DNA of 64,000 nucleotides. It comes from Pseudomonas sp. B6002. GTDB taxonomy: Bacteria; Pseudomonadota; Gammaproteobacteria; Pseudomonadales; Pseudomonadaceae. The position numbers and the translations under genes are program-made. Below the pieces are notes generated by a model. The model was not told the DNA's origin and did not search any database. It saw nothing but the letters and a program-made list of their open reading frames with translations. How positions within the stretch are numbered: position 1 is the stretch's first letter; each line of letters opens with the position of its first letter. This document shows, in pieces, positions 25,643 to 36,261 of this stretch. The DNA lies in the NCBI RefSeq assembly GCF_013385985.1, contig NZ_JACAOY010000016.1, positions 62,001-126,000 on the forward strand, in the 5' to 3' direction.

Positions 25643-26428
25643 TCAGCCGGCAACATGCGCCAGCGGGAATAGGCGTTTGAAGTTCTCGGTGGTCTGTTCG
25701 GCGAAGCGCTCATAGGACTCACCCCGCAGCATTGCCAGGTAATCCGCCACGTCACGTACGTATTCCGGCAGGTTCGGTTTGCCGCGATGGGGGATCGGAG
25801 CGAGGTACGGCGAATCGGTTTCGACCAGCAGGCGGTCGGCCGGCACTTGGCGGGCCACGTCGCGCAGGGCATCGGCATTGCGGAAGGTGACGATACCGGA
25901 CAGCGAAATGTAGAACCCCAGGTCCAGGGCCGCCTTGGCCATGTCCCAATCCTCGGTGAAGCAATGCAGCACGCCGGCCTGGGGCAACGCGGCTTCGCGC
26001 AGCAACGCGAGGGTGTCGGCGCGAGCGCCACGGGTATGCACGATGACCGGCTTGCCGGTCTGCTGGGCGGCTTGCAGGTGCAGGCGGAAAGACGCCTGCT
26101 GCAACTCGGCGGCTTCAGGCTCGTAATGGTAGTCCAGGCCGGTTTCACCAATGGCCACCACCCGCGGGTGGTTGAGTTCACCCAGCAACCAGTCGAGAGC
26201 CGGGGCTTCGCCGGGCTTGAGGTCCAGCGGGTGGATACCCACCGAGCAATCCACATCGGCATAACGCTCGGCCAGGGCCTTGACGTCGGCGGCGTTCTCG
26301 GCGCTCACGCCGATGCACAGGAAGTGCCCTACTCCACGTCCGCGCGCCGCTTCGAGGGCAGCATCAAGGGAGCCGGCGTGCTGGGCAAGGTCGAGGCGGT
26401 CAAGGTGGCAATGGGAATCTACGAGCAT
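25643..26428 (-). CDS. TatD-family metal-dependent hydrolase
   Basis: The 261-residue TIM-barrel protein has the metal-binding DSHCHLD at residues 4-10, IGETGLDYH near 96, VIVHTRGA near 131, HCFTE near 157 and LVETDSPYL near 203. These are all the conserved ligands of the TatD/YcfH DNase family. It probably acts as a 3'-5' nuclease or related phosphoesterase in the cytoplasm. The ATG at 26428 begins the conserved motif; the longer frame to 26539 is rejected. It ends the tmk-holB-tatD string. pilZ, which separates it from holB in other pseudomonads, is absent here. Confidence 0.92.
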   Translation of the reverse strand: MLVDSHCHLDRLDLAQHAGSLDAALEAARGRGVGHFLCIGVSAENAADVKALAERYADVDCSVGIHPLDLKPGEAPALDWLLGELNHPRVVAIGETGLDYHYEPEAAELQQASFRLHLQAAQQTGKPVIVHTRGARADTLALLREAALPQAGVLHCFTEDWDMAKAALDLGFYISLSGIVTFRNADALRDVARQVPADRLLVETDSPYLAPIPHRGKPNLPEYVRDVADYLAMLRGESYERFAEQTTENFKRLFPLAHVAG

Positions 26429-26492
26429 AGGAAAAAGACAACTTGGTTCACGGAAAAGGTCTGACCGACGATACACCTGTCGGCCACGGAAA

Positions 26493-28116
<1,624 letters not shown>

Positions 28117-28126
28117 TTAGTCAGAA

Positions 28127-29272
28127 TTATTGCGGGCTTTGCGGCGCAGCAGTGTCCGGCGCAGGCTCGGCCGACGGTTCAACCGGCGCTGGCGCAGGCA
28201 CATCGGCCGCTGGCGTTGCGTCTTGCGCAGGCTTCACCGCCGGTGCAGGGCTGGAGCGGTAGTCGGCACGACGCTTGAGCTGGAACTCGCGCACGGCGGC
28301 ATTATGCGCATCCAGGTCATCGGAAAAAATATGGCTGCCATCGCCACGGGCGACGAAATACAGGCTGCTGCCCGGCACCGGGTTCAGCGCGGCGTGAATC
28401 GCCTCGCGACCGACCATGGCGATGGGTGTCGGCGGCAGGCCGGCCACCATGTAGGTGTTGTAGGGGTTGGCTTCTTTCAGGTGAGCGCGGGTCAACTTGC
28501 CGTTGTAGCGCTCACCCAGGCCGTAGATCACGGTCGGGTCGGTCTGCAGCAGCATGCCGATCTTCATGCGCCGCACAAACACCCCGGCAATCTGCCCGCG
28601 CTCTTCGGGCACGCCGGTTTCTTTCTCGACCAGGGAAGCCATGATCAGGGCTTGGTAAGGGTCGGTGTACGGCGCATCGGCAGCGCGCTTGCTCCACTCT
28701 TGGGCGAGCACATCGTCGAGGCGGTTGTAGGCTTTTTTCAGGAACTCGACATCGGTCATGCCGCGCACAAAACGGTAAGTGTCGGGGAAGAATCGCCCTT
28801 CGGGGAACACGCCGGGGTGACCGAGCTTGTCCATCACTTCGCTGTCGGTCAGGCCAGACAGGGTCTGTACGATCTTTTCATGCTTGGCCAGGGCCGAACG
28901 CACTTGGCGGAAGTTCCAGCCTTCTACCAGGGTAAGGCTGTATTGCACCACTTCGCCGCGCTGCCACAGGCCAATCAGGCCTTGGGCGGTGAGGCCGGGG
29001 GTCATGCGGTATTCGCCGCTGTGCAGTGGCTGGCCGTCAAGATTGAAGCGCCAGTACAGGCGCAACCAGAAGGCGTCATCAAGCACGCCTTCGGCTTCCA
29101 GGCGGTTGAAGGTGCCGGTGGGCGTCGCCCCTGCCGGCACGTCGAGCAATTGTTCCTGGGGCAGGTTCAAGGGCTGCTTCAAGGCAGAGTCAAGCTTCCA
29201 GGCCGAGAAGCCCAGCAGCAAGCCCGCCGAGACCAGGCCGATCTGCAGCAGTAAAACCAGTTTTCGTATCAA
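28127..29272 (-). CDS. mltG: Endolytic murein transglycosylase MltG
   Basis: The 381-residue protein has one N-terminal membrane anchor (about 3-24), then the YceG domain with the catalytic Glu in SLVEKETGVPEERG. The later conserved PYNTYMVAGLPPTPIAMVGREA element is present in pieces. It cleaves nascent peptidoglycan strands at the inner membrane. I place the start at TTG 29272, one base after the pabC stop, giving MIRKLVLLLQ as in relatives; the frame to 29329 reads into pabC. The C-terminal 40 residues are an Ala-Pro-rich tail, probably disordered. Confidence 0.92.
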   Translation of the reverse strand: MIRKLVLLLQIGLVSAGLLLGFSAWKLDSALKQPLNLPQEQLLDVPAGATPTGTFNRLEAEGVLDDAFWLRLYWRFNLDGQPLHSGEYRMTPGLTAQGLIGLWQRGEVVQYSLTLVEGWNFRQVRSALAKHEKIVQTLSGLTDSEVMDKLGHPGVFPEGRFFPDTYRFVRGMTDVEFLKKAYNRLDDVLAQEWSKRAADAPYTDPYQALIMASLVEKETGVPEERGQIAGVFVRRMKIGMLLQTDPTVIYGLGERYNGKLTRAHLKEANPYNTYMVAGLPPTPIAMVGREAIHAALNPVPGSSLYFVARGDGSHIFSDDLDAHNAAVREFQLKRRADYRSSPAPAVKPAQDATPAADVPAPAPVEPSAEPAPDTAAPQSPQ

Positions 29273-29273
29273 C

Positions 29274-30089
29274 TCAAATATCCAATAGCGCGCGAACAAT
29301 GCCCTGCAGTTTACGGGTGAGCGGCCCAACCGGCCAGCTCATCGCAGCGCACTCGCGCACCGGCCAAATGCCATAAACGCTGTTGCACATGAACACTTCA
29401 TCCGCCTGCTGCAACTGCTCCAGGCTGATGTCGGCCACGGCCACAGGGACTCCCAGGGCATGCGCCTGGGCCAGAATCTCGGCACGCATCACGCCCGCGA
29501 CGCCACAACGCGTCAGATCGGCGGTTAGTAACAAGCCGTTGCGCACCAGGAACAGGTTGCTGAACACGCCTTCGATGACGCGACCGGACATATCCAGCAT
29601 CAGGCCTTCGGCATGCTCGGAGTCCTGCCATTCGGCGCGGGCGATCACCTGCTCCAGACGATTGAGGTGCTTGAGACCGGCCAACAGAGGCTGCTCGGCC
29701 AAGCGAGTCGCACACGGAAACAGACGGATGCCGTCGGTTCCATGGGCAGGGGAATAGGTGGCGGGCGGACTGCCCTGCACGATGCGGCGCACAGGTGCGC
29801 CAGGGTTGACGCCATACCCGCGCAGGCTGTCGCCACGGGTGAGGATCAGCTTGAGCACACCGCTGCCCAGGGCTGCGGCGTAGGCCAGCACTTCAGTGCG
29901 AATCAACCCGTGATCCGCAGTGAAGGCGAGGCGCCTGCATCCCTCTTCAAGACGATGCAGGTGGCGGTCGAGCAACACAGGCTGCCCGGCCTTGACGGCG
30001 ATGGTCTCGAACAGGCCATCGCCATACGCCAGGCCGCGATCTTTCAGGGGCGCGCTGTCCGCTGGCTGACCGTCGACCCAGCTTTGCAT
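29274..30089 (-). CDS. pabC: Aminodeoxychorismate lyase
   Basis: A 271-residue fold-type IV PLP enzyme releasing p-aminobenzoate for folate synthesis. It shows GLAYGDGLFETIAV near residue 20, the PLP Lys in AGLKHLNRLEQV near 140, and EGLMLDMSGRVIEGVFSNLFL near 163. ATG at 30089 overlaps the fabF stop (TGATG), so translation is coupled. It is part of the conserved fabF-pabC-mltG-tmk-holB chain. Confidence 0.94.
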   Translation of the reverse strand: MQSWVDGQPADSAPLKDRGLAYGDGLFETIAVKAGQPVLLDRHLHRLEEGCRRLAFTADHGLIRTEVLAYAAALGSGVLKLILTRGDSLRGYGVNPGAPVRRIVQGSPPATYSPAHGTDGIRLFPCATRLAEQPLLAGLKHLNRLEQVIARAEWQDSEHAEGLMLDMSGRVIEGVFSNLFLVRNGLLLTADLTRCGVAGVMRAEILAQAHALGVPVAVADISLEQLQQADEVFMCNSVYGIWPVRECAAMSWPVGPLTRKLQGIVRALLDI

Positions 30090-31333
30090 CACTCGGCGAA
30101 CCGGCGGAACACCAGGGAACCGTTGGTGCCACCAAAACCGAACGAGTTGGACAACACCACGTCGATTGGCATCGGCTGGGCTTCGTGCGGCACGAAGTTC
30201 AGGTCGCAGCCTTCGTCCGGCTCATCGAGGTTGATGGTCGGCGGGGCGACCTGGTCCTTGATGGCCATGACGCTGAAGATCGCCTCGACCGCGCCCGCCG
30301 CACCCAACAGGTGACCGGTCATGGACTTGGTGGAGCTGACCGCCAGCTTGTAGGCATGCTCACCGAACACCGACTTGATGGCCTCGGCTTCCGCCAGGTC
30401 GCCCGTTGGGGTCGAGGTGCCATGGGCGTTGATGTACTGAACCTGGTTGGCGTTGACCTTCGCATCGCGCAAGGCGTTGGAGATGCAACGCGCCGCGCCG
30501 GCACCGTCGGACGGTGGCGAAGTCATGTGGTAGGCGTCACCGCTCATGCCAAAGCCGATCAGCTCGGCGTAGATCGTGGCACCACGCGCCTTGGCGTGCT
30601 CCAGCTCTTCGAGTACCAGGGCGCCGGCACCGTCGGACAACACAAAACCGTCACGGCCTTTGTCCCAAGGGCGGCTGGCGCGGGTCGGTTCGTCGTTGCG
30701 GGTCGACAGCGCACGGGATGCGCCGAAGCCCCCCATGCCCAGGCCGCAGGCCGCCATCTCGGCGCCACCGGCGATCATCACGTCGGCTTCGTCATAGGCG
30801 ATGTTGCGCGCCGCCATGCCGATGCAGTGCGTGCCGGTGGTGCACGCGGTGGCGATGGCGTAGTTAGGTCCCTGTGCGCCCAAGTGGATCGACAGGAAAC
30901 CGGAAATCATGTTGATGATCGAGCCCGGTACGAAGAACGGCGAAATTCGACGGGGGCCGGAATCATGCAGCGTGCGGCTGGTTTCTTCGATATTGGTCAG
31001 ACCGCCAATACCCGAACCCATGGCCACGCCGATGCGGTCACGGTTGGCGTCGGTGACTTCCAGGCCAGCGTTACGCACTGCCTGAAAACCGGCTGCCAGG
31101 CCGTACTGAATGAACAGGTCGAGTTTGCGGGATTCCTTGACCGAGAGATATTCCTCGACATTGAAACCCTTTACCGAGCCGCCAAAACGGGTGGAATAGG
31201 CAGAAAGGTCCGTGTGTTCGATCAGACCAATACCACTGTGGCCAGCCAGAATGCCCTGCCAACTGCTCGGCACATCCGTACCCAGTGGCGACAACATACC
31301 CATACCGGTGACTACGACGCGTCTACGCGACAC
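30089..31333 (-). CDS. fabF: Beta-ketoacyl-ACP synthase II
   Basis: The 414-residue condensing enzyme elongates fatty acyl-ACP with malonyl-ACP. The catalytic Cys is in [12 protein letters not shown] (near 164), with His in [11 protein letters not shown] (near 304) and His in [11 protein letters not shown] (near 341). It starts at GTG 31333 with AGGAGA five bases ahead. It lies behind acpP with a hairpin terminator between them, so acpP mRNA can be more abundant than fabF mRNA. It overlaps pabC by one base. Confidence 0.96.
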   Translation of the reverse strand: MSRRRVVVTGMGMLSPLGTDVPSSWQGILAGHSGIGLIEHTDLSAYSTRFGGSVKGFNVEEYLSVKESRKLDLFIQYGLAAGFQAVRNAGLEVTDANRDRIGVAMGSGIGGLTNIEETSRTLHDSGPRRISPFFVPGSIINMISGFLSIHLGAQGPNYAIATACTTGTHCIGMAARNIAYDEADVMIAGGAEMAACGLGMGGFGASRALSTRNDEPTRASRPWDKGRDGFVLSDGAGALVLEELEHAKARGATIYAELIGFGMSGDAYHMTSPPSDGAGAARCISNALRDAKVNANQVQYINAHGTSTPTGDLAEAEAIKSVFGEHAYKLAVSSTKSMTGHLLGAAGAVEAIFSVMAIKDQVAPPTINLDEPDEGCDLNFVPHEAQPMPIDVVLSNSFGFGGTNGSLVFRRFAE

Positions 31334-31379
31334 AGCACTCTCCTTTTTCTAATGACGACACTTTGCTATAGAGCTAAAG

Positions 31380-31414
31380 AAAAAACCGCACGCTGTAACA
31401 GCAGTGCGGTTTTT
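31380..31414 (-). terminator. Terminator/attenuator between acpP and fabF
   Basis: AAAACCGCAC and GTGCGGTTTT form a stem extended by an inner GCTG-TAA-CAGC hairpin, with one unpaired A. On the minus strand it ends in a T run. It lies between acpP and fabF and could set the high ACP to FabF ratio by partial termination. Confidence 0.75.
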
Positions 31415-31442
31415 CCCAACAGCAAGCGACGACTAAAAACTA

Positions 31443-31679
31443 TTACGCCTGGTGGCTAGTAACGTAGTCGATAGCAGCTTGAACAGTAGTGATTTTTTCA
31501 GCTTCTTCGTCCGGGATTTCGGTCTCGAATTCCTCTTCCAGAGCCATCACCAGCTCAACGGTGTCAAGGGAATCGGCACCCAGGTCTTCTACGAAGGAAG
31601 CAGTGTTGACCACTTCTTCTTCTTTAACGCCCAGTTGCTCGGCGACGATTTTCTTGACGCGCTCTTCGATGGTGCTCAT
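31443..31679 (-). CDS. acpP: Acyl carrier protein
   Basis: A 78-residue acidic helical carrier with the phosphopantetheine Ser in [18 protein letters not shown] (Ser near residue 37). It carries growing acyl chains for the Fab enzymes encoded on both sides. The Shine-Dalgarno AGGAG lies about 11 bases upstream. A candidate promoter (TTGAAA-N16-TATACA) is in the 190-bp gap to fabG. The EntD-type PPTase at 53004 or another PPTase must modify it. Confidence 0.97.
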   Translation of the reverse strand: MSTIEERVKKIVAEQLGVKEEEVVNTASFVEDLGADSLDTVELVMALEEEFETEIPDEEAEKITTVQAAIDYVTSHQA

Positions 31680-31730
31680 ACCTTGTTTAACTCCTAATGG
31701 ACAAATTCAGGCAGCTGGCCAGTGGGTAAG

Positions 31731-31758
31731 TGTATAGAAAGCCATTTCAGCTTTTCAA
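31731..31758 (-). promoter_or_regulatory. Candidate sigma-70 promoter of acpP
   Basis: On the minus strand TTGAAA (31758-31753), a 16-nt spacer and TATACA (31736-31731) lie about 50 bases before the acpP start codon. This fits independent, strong acpP transcription in addition to read-through from fabG. Confidence 0.5.
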
Positions 31759-31870
31759 CTGAAAGCTTCACCCTGTACCCGGTCGGCCACCTGCCTATAA
31801 ATTAAGTTGCAGCTTTATAACGGATTTTAGACAGCTCGTATGACATTTTTTTGAAGCGATCCGTCACAAT

Positions 31871-32614
31871 TTAACTCATGTACATCCCGCCGTTAACCGG
31901 GATTGTAGCCCCAGTCACGTATGCCGCACCGTCGGACGCCAGGAAAGTGACCACATTCGCGATCTCTTGAGCCTGGCCCAGACGGCCCAGCGGAATCTGC
32001 GTCAGCAAGGCTTCACGCTGTGCTTCCGGCAGTTCACGGGTCATATCGGTGTCGATGAACCCTGGGGCCACCGAGTTGACCGTAATCGACCGCGAACCGA
32101 CTTCACGCGCCAGTGCACGGCTGAAACCTTCCAGACCTGCCTTGGCGGCTGCGTAGTTTACTTGGCCTGCGTTGCCCATGGCACCCACTACAGAGCCAAT
32201 ATTGATAATTCGGCCCCAACGCGCCTTGGTCATGCCGCGCAAAACACCCTTGGACAAGCGAAACAGACTGTTCAAGTTGGTATCGACCACGTCGTACCAC
32301 TCGTCGTCTTTCATGCGCATCATCAGGTTGTCGCGGGTGATACCGGCGTTATTCACCAGAATCGCCGGCGCGCCGAACTGTGCAGTGATCTCGGCCAGTA
32401 CGGCAGCCACGGACTCATCGCTGGTCACGTTCAACTCGAGGCCGGTGCCTTGCACGCCGTTTTCCTTCAGGGTCGCGGCGATACGCTCGGCGCCCGAGGC
32501 GGAAGTGGCGGTACCGATCACAACGGCACCCTGACGGCCCAGTTCCAGGGCGATCGCCTGGCCAATGCCACGGCTTGCGCCGGTAACCAGTGCAACTTTA
32601 CCTTGCAGACTCAT
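31871..32614 (-). CDS. fabG: 3-oxoacyl-ACP reductase FabG
   Basis: A 247-residue NADPH-dependent SDR that reduces 3-ketoacyl-ACP. TGASRGIGQAIAL is the cofactor loop (12-24), NNAG follows, and the catalytic Ser-Tyr-Lys lie in NIGSVVG and QVNYAAAKAGLEGF. The C-terminal VTGATIPVNGGMYM is typical of FabG. The ATG at 32614 has TAGGAGAAG upstream; the frame to 32707 is an extension into fabD. It is followed by acpP after 191 bases. Confidence 0.97.
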   Translation of the reverse strand: MSLQGKVALVTGASRGIGQAIALELGRQGAVVIGTATSASGAERIAATLKENGVQGTGLELNVTSDESVAAVLAEITAQFGAPAILVNNAGITRDNLMMRMKDDEWYDVVDTNLNSLFRLSKGVLRGMTKARWGRIINIGSVVGAMGNAGQVNYAAAKAGLEGFSRALAREVGSRSITVNSVAPGFIDTDMTRELPEAQREALLTQIPLGRLGQAQEIANVVTFLASDGAAYVTGATIPVNGGMYMS

Positions 32615-32639
32615 GCAGGCTTCTCCTAAGTTCGGGGTT

Positions 32640-33578
32640 TCAGGCCAGTGCCGCGCGGGCGGCAGCGAAGGCATCCGGGGTGTTGAGGTTGGCAGTCGAC
32701 ACGCCATCGGCGCAGCGCTTGTTCAGGCCGGCCAGGACTTTGCCCGGGCCGCACTCAACCAGTTCAGTCGCACCGTTAGCGGCCAGGGTTTGCACTGACT
32801 CAACCCAGCGTACCGGCTTGTAGAGCTGCTCCAGCAGGTCGCGCTTGAGGGTGTCGAGGTCGGCGGCAACGGCCGCGCTGACGTTCTGCACCAGCGGGAT
32901 CTGCGGCGCCTGCCAGTTGATGGCGGCGATGGACTCGGCAAAGCGCTCGGCTGCCGGGCGCATCAGCTCGCAGTGGGACGGCACGCTCACCGGCAACGGC
33001 AATGCGCGCTTGGCACCACGGGCCTTGCAGCCTTCGATGGCGCGATCGACCGCAGCCTTGGCACCGGCGATCACCACCTGGCCAGGGGAGTTGAAGTTCA
33101 CCGCGCTGACCACTTCGCCCTGAGCCGCTTCGGCACAGGCTTCGATCACGACAGCGTCGTCCAGCCCCAGGATAGCGGCCATGCCGCCCTGCCCGGCCGG
33201 AACGGCTTCTTGCATCAGTTGACCGCGACGCTCGACCAGCTTGACCGCCTCACCGAGGGTCAGGCTGCCAGCCGCCACCAGGGCACTGTATTCGCCCAGG
33301 CTGTGACCGGCGACGAATGCAGGGCGCGCACCACCTTCAGCCAGCCACAGACGCCACAGGGCGACCGAAGCGGTCAGGATGGCCGGCTGGGTTTTGTCGG
33401 TTTGATTGAGTTGCTCTTCCGGCCCCTGCTGGGTCAGTGCCCACAGGTCGTAACCCAGGGCGTCGGAAGCTTCCTTGAAGGTGTCCAGGATCAGCGGGTA
33501 CTGCGCGCCCAGCTCGGCCAACATGCCGAGGGACTGCGAACCCTGCCCTGGAAAGACGAATGCGAGGGATGTAGACAT
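32640..33578 (-). CDS. fabD: Malonyl-CoA:ACP transacylase
   Basis: A 312-residue acyltransferase loading malonyl groups onto ACP. FVFPGQGSQSLGML marks the N-terminus. The nucleophile Ser is in GHSLGEYSALV near 92, with the partner His in VPSHCELMRPA near 200. ATG at 33578 is supported by family length. It precedes fabG by 25 bp and follows plsX by 126 bp. Confidence 0.96.
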   Translation of the reverse strand: MSTSLAFVFPGQGSQSLGMLAELGAQYPLILDTFKEASDALGYDLWALTQQGPEEQLNQTDKTQPAILTASVALWRLWLAEGGARPAFVAGHSLGEYSALVAAGSLTLGEAVKLVERRGQLMQEAVPAGQGGMAAILGLDDAVVIEACAEAAQGEVVSAVNFNSPGQVVIAGAKAAVDRAIEGCKARGAKRALPLPVSVPSHCELMRPAAERFAESIAAINWQAPQIPLVQNVSAAVAADLDTLKRDLLEQLYKPVRWVESVQTLAANGATELVECGPGKVLAGLNKRCADGVSTANLNTPDAFAAARAALA

Positions 33579-33704
33579 GTAACAAGCCCCTAATGATCTG
33601 GTCGTCAAAAATGCGCACTCCTACGGTGGGAGCGCACGAAACTGACAGATTGGATGGTCAATTGAACTGGCCGGTCACATTTAAGCACTCCCGGGCCGAT
33701 TCGC

Positions 33705-34715
33705 CTAAGGCAACAGGTCCTCGAGACGGCCGTGCAAGCGTTGCGGCAGGTTTTCCTGGATCTCGATCAGGGCGCGCGCAATCGCACTCTGAAAGCCCTC
33801 CACACCTGCCGAACCGTGGCTTTTTATCACAATGCCCTGCAGCCCCAGAAAACTCGCACCGTTGTGCCGCGCAGGCGCCAAGTCAGCCTGCAAGCGACGC
33901 ATCAAGGGCATCGCCAGGGCGCCCACCACACGAGAAGCGAGGTTCTGCTTGAACAGCGCCTCGATGCGCGTGGCGATCATCGTCGCCAGGCCTTCGCTGG
34001 ACTTGAGCAGGATATTGCCGACGAACCCGTCGCACACCACCACATCCGCCTCGCCCCGGTATAAACCGTCACCCTCGACAAAGCCGATGTAGTTCAAACC
34101 CCGCGCACCTTGCAGCAAGGTGGCGGCCAGCTTGACCTGCTGATTGCCCTTGATGTCCTCGGTGCCGATATTCAGCAGGGCCACACGAGGCCGGGCAACA
34201 CCCAGCGCCTCGGCGGCCACCGAGCCCATCACCGCGAACTGGAACAGGTGCTCGGCGCTGCAATCGACATTCGCGCCCAGGTCCAGCAACTGGCAGTAGC
34301 CCTTTTGCGTCGGAATCGCCGCCACCATGGCCGGGCGATCAATCCCCGGCAGTGTCTTGAGCACATGCCGCGACAGTGCCATCAAGGCCCCGGTATTGCC
34401 GGCGCTGACACAGGCTTGCACCTTGCCATCACGCAGCAGCTCCAGCGCCACCCGCATTGAAGAGTCGGGCTTGCCACGCAGGGCCGCCGCCGGCTTTTCA
34501 TCCATGCCGATGGTTTCGCTGGCCGGCGTAATCGTCAGGCGCGCGCGATCCACCGCCGGATGGCTGGCAATCAGTTCTTCAAGGAGGGAGGGTTGACCGA
34601 CGAGGGTCAGGTGCAGCGAGGGCGTTGCAGACAGGCTGGCAATGCAGGCCTGAACAATGCTGCGGGGACCGAAGTCCCCGCCCATTGCGTCAATCGCGAT
34701 GACTAGAGCAGACAA
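33705..34715 (-). CDS. plsX: Phosphate acyltransferase PlsX
   Basis: The 336-residue enzyme makes acyl-phosphate from acyl-ACP for phospholipid synthesis and is peripheral to the membrane. Conserved [12 protein letters not shown] is at the start and [14 protein letters not shown] near 105. The start codon is TTG (34715), four bases after the rpmF stop, with only a weak GAG ahead, so translation probably depends on coupling to rpmF. Confidence 0.95.
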   Translation of the reverse strand: MSALVIAIDAMGGDFGPRSIVQACIASLSATPSLHLTLVGQPSLLEELIASHPAVDRARLTITPASETIGMDEKPAAALRGKPDSSMRVALELLRDGKVQACVSAGNTGALMALSRHVLKTLPGIDRPAMVAAIPTQKGYCQLLDLGANVDCSAEHLFQFAVMGSVAAEALGVARPRVALLNIGTEDIKGNQQVKLAATLLQGARGLNYIGFVEGDGLYRGEADVVVCDGFVGNILLKSSEGLATMIATRIEALFKQNLASRVVGALAMPLMRRLQADLAPARHNGASFLGLQGIVIKSHGSAGVEGFQSAIARALIEIQENLPQRLHGRLEDLLP

Positions 34716-34719
34716 GTGA

Positions 34720-34902
34720 TTACTCGTCAGCGCCCTTGTCGATCACTTTACGGCCACGGTATACGCCTTCTGGCGATACGTGGTGACGCAGGTGAACTTC
34801 ACCGGTGGTCTTTTCTACGGACAGGGTGCTTGCCTCGAGAGCGTCGTGCGAACGGCGCATGTCACGGGCGGAGCGGGATTTTTTGTTCTGCTGAACAGCC
34901 AT
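34720..34902 (-). CDS. rpmF: 50S ribosomal protein L32
   Basis: A 60-residue basic protein with the L32 start [20 protein letters not shown]. It lacks the zinc cysteines of some L32 forms, as is usual in gammaproteobacteria. TAGGAG precedes the ATG. It lies between yceD and plsX, the conserved order that links ribosome and lipid synthesis. Confidence 0.97.
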
Positions 34903-34915
34903 AATTGATTAACTC

Positions 34916-35446
34916 CTAAACGTTTGGGTCACGCTTTAACTGCGCCAATACACTGAACGGGTTGGACCGCGTTACCTCGTCCTCGCTCGGTTCGGGCTCG
35001 TCATCGAGGCCCGCCGGCTGCTGGCATTCTTCCGGATGATGAGCAGGCACAATGGGCAAGGCGAGCAGAAGCTCCTCCTCGATCAGTGCATGCAGATCCA
35101 AAGGATCTTCGCCCAGTTCCAGCACGTCATAACCTTTCGGCAACGACTGGGTATTCGCACCCTCCTTCACCACAGCATAACTGCATTCGCTATGGATCGG
35201 CAGGGTGACCAGCTCAAGACAACGCTGGCAAACCATTTTGACTTCGGTGTCGATAAAGCTGTGGATTACCACAGACTTACGTTCATCTCGTTCAAAAACG
35301 AATTTGGCCTGCACCGTACCGACAGTGTCGGAAAGCGGGTCGCAGAGTCTCTCCAAATCGGCCAGCAGCAATTCACCTTGAAGGGAAGTGCCACGATCAG
35401 CCAATTTGCGCGGGTCAACGTGAGGTGGAATCGGGTCATTCAACAT
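34916..35446 (-). CDS. yceD: YceD family protein (DUF177)
   Basis: The 176-residue acidic protein of the DUF177 family has the conserved Cys pair in KMVCQRCLELVTLP and an acidic C-terminal half with LEEELLLALPIVPAH. It is always beside rpmF in proteobacteria and is linked to 23S rRNA accumulation in some bacteria. ATG at 35446 is chosen; the longer frame to 35470 adds eight unrelated residues. It is first in the yceD-rpmF-plsX-fabD string and divergent from maf. Confidence 0.92.
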   Translation of the reverse strand: MLNDPIPPHVDPRKLADRGTSLQGELLLADLERLCDPLSDTVGTVQAKFVFERDERKSVVIHSFIDTEVKMVCQRCLELVTLPIHSECSYAVVKEGANTQSLPKGYDVLELGEDPLDLHALIEEELLLALPIVPAHHPEECQQPAGLDDEPEPSEDEVTRSNPFSVLAQLKRDPNV

Positions 35447-35551
35447 AGGCGCAGCATTATAGGGATGCACCCGGCCATGTCAAAGGAAATTCAGCCCTGT
35501 GCGTCAGCCGGTCGCCCCGCTAGAATCCCCGGCTGCCTTGAGGAGACGCCC

Positions 35552-36130
35552 ATGCTGCCTTTATTACTCGCATCCAGCTCGGTTTATCGCCGGGAATTGC
35601 TGAGCCGCCTGCACCTGCCGTTCATCTGCAGCTCGCCGGATATCGACGAAAGCCATCGTGCAAATGAGTCTGCCGTGGAGCTGGTCAAGCGCCTGGCCGA
35701 ACACAAAGCCCGCGCCCTCGCCGCCAGCCATCCAGGCCATCTGATCATCGGCTCCGATCAAGTGGCAGCGTTGGAAGGCCGCATTATCGGCAAGCCGCAC
35801 ACTTTTGAAAACGCCCGGGATCAGCTACTGGCCGCGAGCGGCAAGCGGGTCAGCTTCCTGACCGGCCTGGCACTCCTCAACACCGAGACCGGACGCTGTC
35901 AGGTGGATTGCGTGCCTTTTACCGTGCACATGCGCGAGCTGGACGCTGAACGGATCGAGCGCTACCTGCGGATCGAGCAGCCGTATGACTGCGCAGGCAG
36001 TTTCAAGGCCGAGGGGTTGGGCGTGAGCCTGTTCCAGAGCACGGAGGGGCCAGATGCCACCAGCCTGATCGGGCTGCCGCTTATCCGCCTAGTGGACATG
36101 CTACTCATCGAAGGCGTGCAAATCCCTTAA
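35552..36130 (+). CDS. Maf-family nucleotide pyrophosphatase (YceF type)
   Basis: A 192-residue Maf/HAM1-fold house-cleaning pyrophosphatase. The N-terminal LLLASSSVYRRELLSRL and the central IIGSDQVAAL and IGKPHTFENA motifs point to the YceF branch, which hydrolyses 7-methyl-GTP. ATG at 35552 is preceded by GAGGAG. It is divergent from yceD, with overlapping upstream regions of only 105 bp. Confidence 0.92.
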   Translation: MLPLLLASSSVYRRELLSRLHLPFICSSPDIDESHRANESAVELVKRLAEHKARALAASHPGHLIIGSDQVAALEGRIIGKPHTFENARDQLLAASGKRVSFLTGLALLNTETGRCQVDCVPFTVHMRELDAERIERYLRIEQPYDCAGSFKAEGLGVSLFQSTEGPDATSLIGLPLIRLVDMLLIEGVQIP

Positions 36131-36144
36131 GCCCACCCCAAAAA

Positions 36145-36242
36145 CAACTGTAGGAGCTGGCTTGCCAGCGATGGCGGTGGTTCAGCCAATATAAATGTCG
36201 ACTGGACCACCGCTATCGCCAGCAAGCCGGCTCCTACAGTTG
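36145..36242. repeat. REPIN between maf and sppA
   Basis: CAACTGTAGGAGCTGGCTTG and the complement of the CAACTGTAGGAGCCGGCTTG variant surround an AT-rich spacer. The inner arms extend through GCGATGGCGGTGG. It separates the convergent maf and sppA genes. Confidence 0.9.
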
Positions 36243-36261
36243 AATCGGTGCGCCTGTTAGA

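Noticed and set aside
30185-31459. 424-codon plus-strand frame over fabF
   Set aside because: fabF on the minus strand has all catalytic residues. The plus frame is a codon-bias shadow that runs across the fabF/acpP terminator.
35036-35551. N-terminal extension of the Maf protein
   Set aside because: The longer frame runs through yceD on the other strand. The ATG at 35552 has GAGGAG ahead and gives the family N-terminus.
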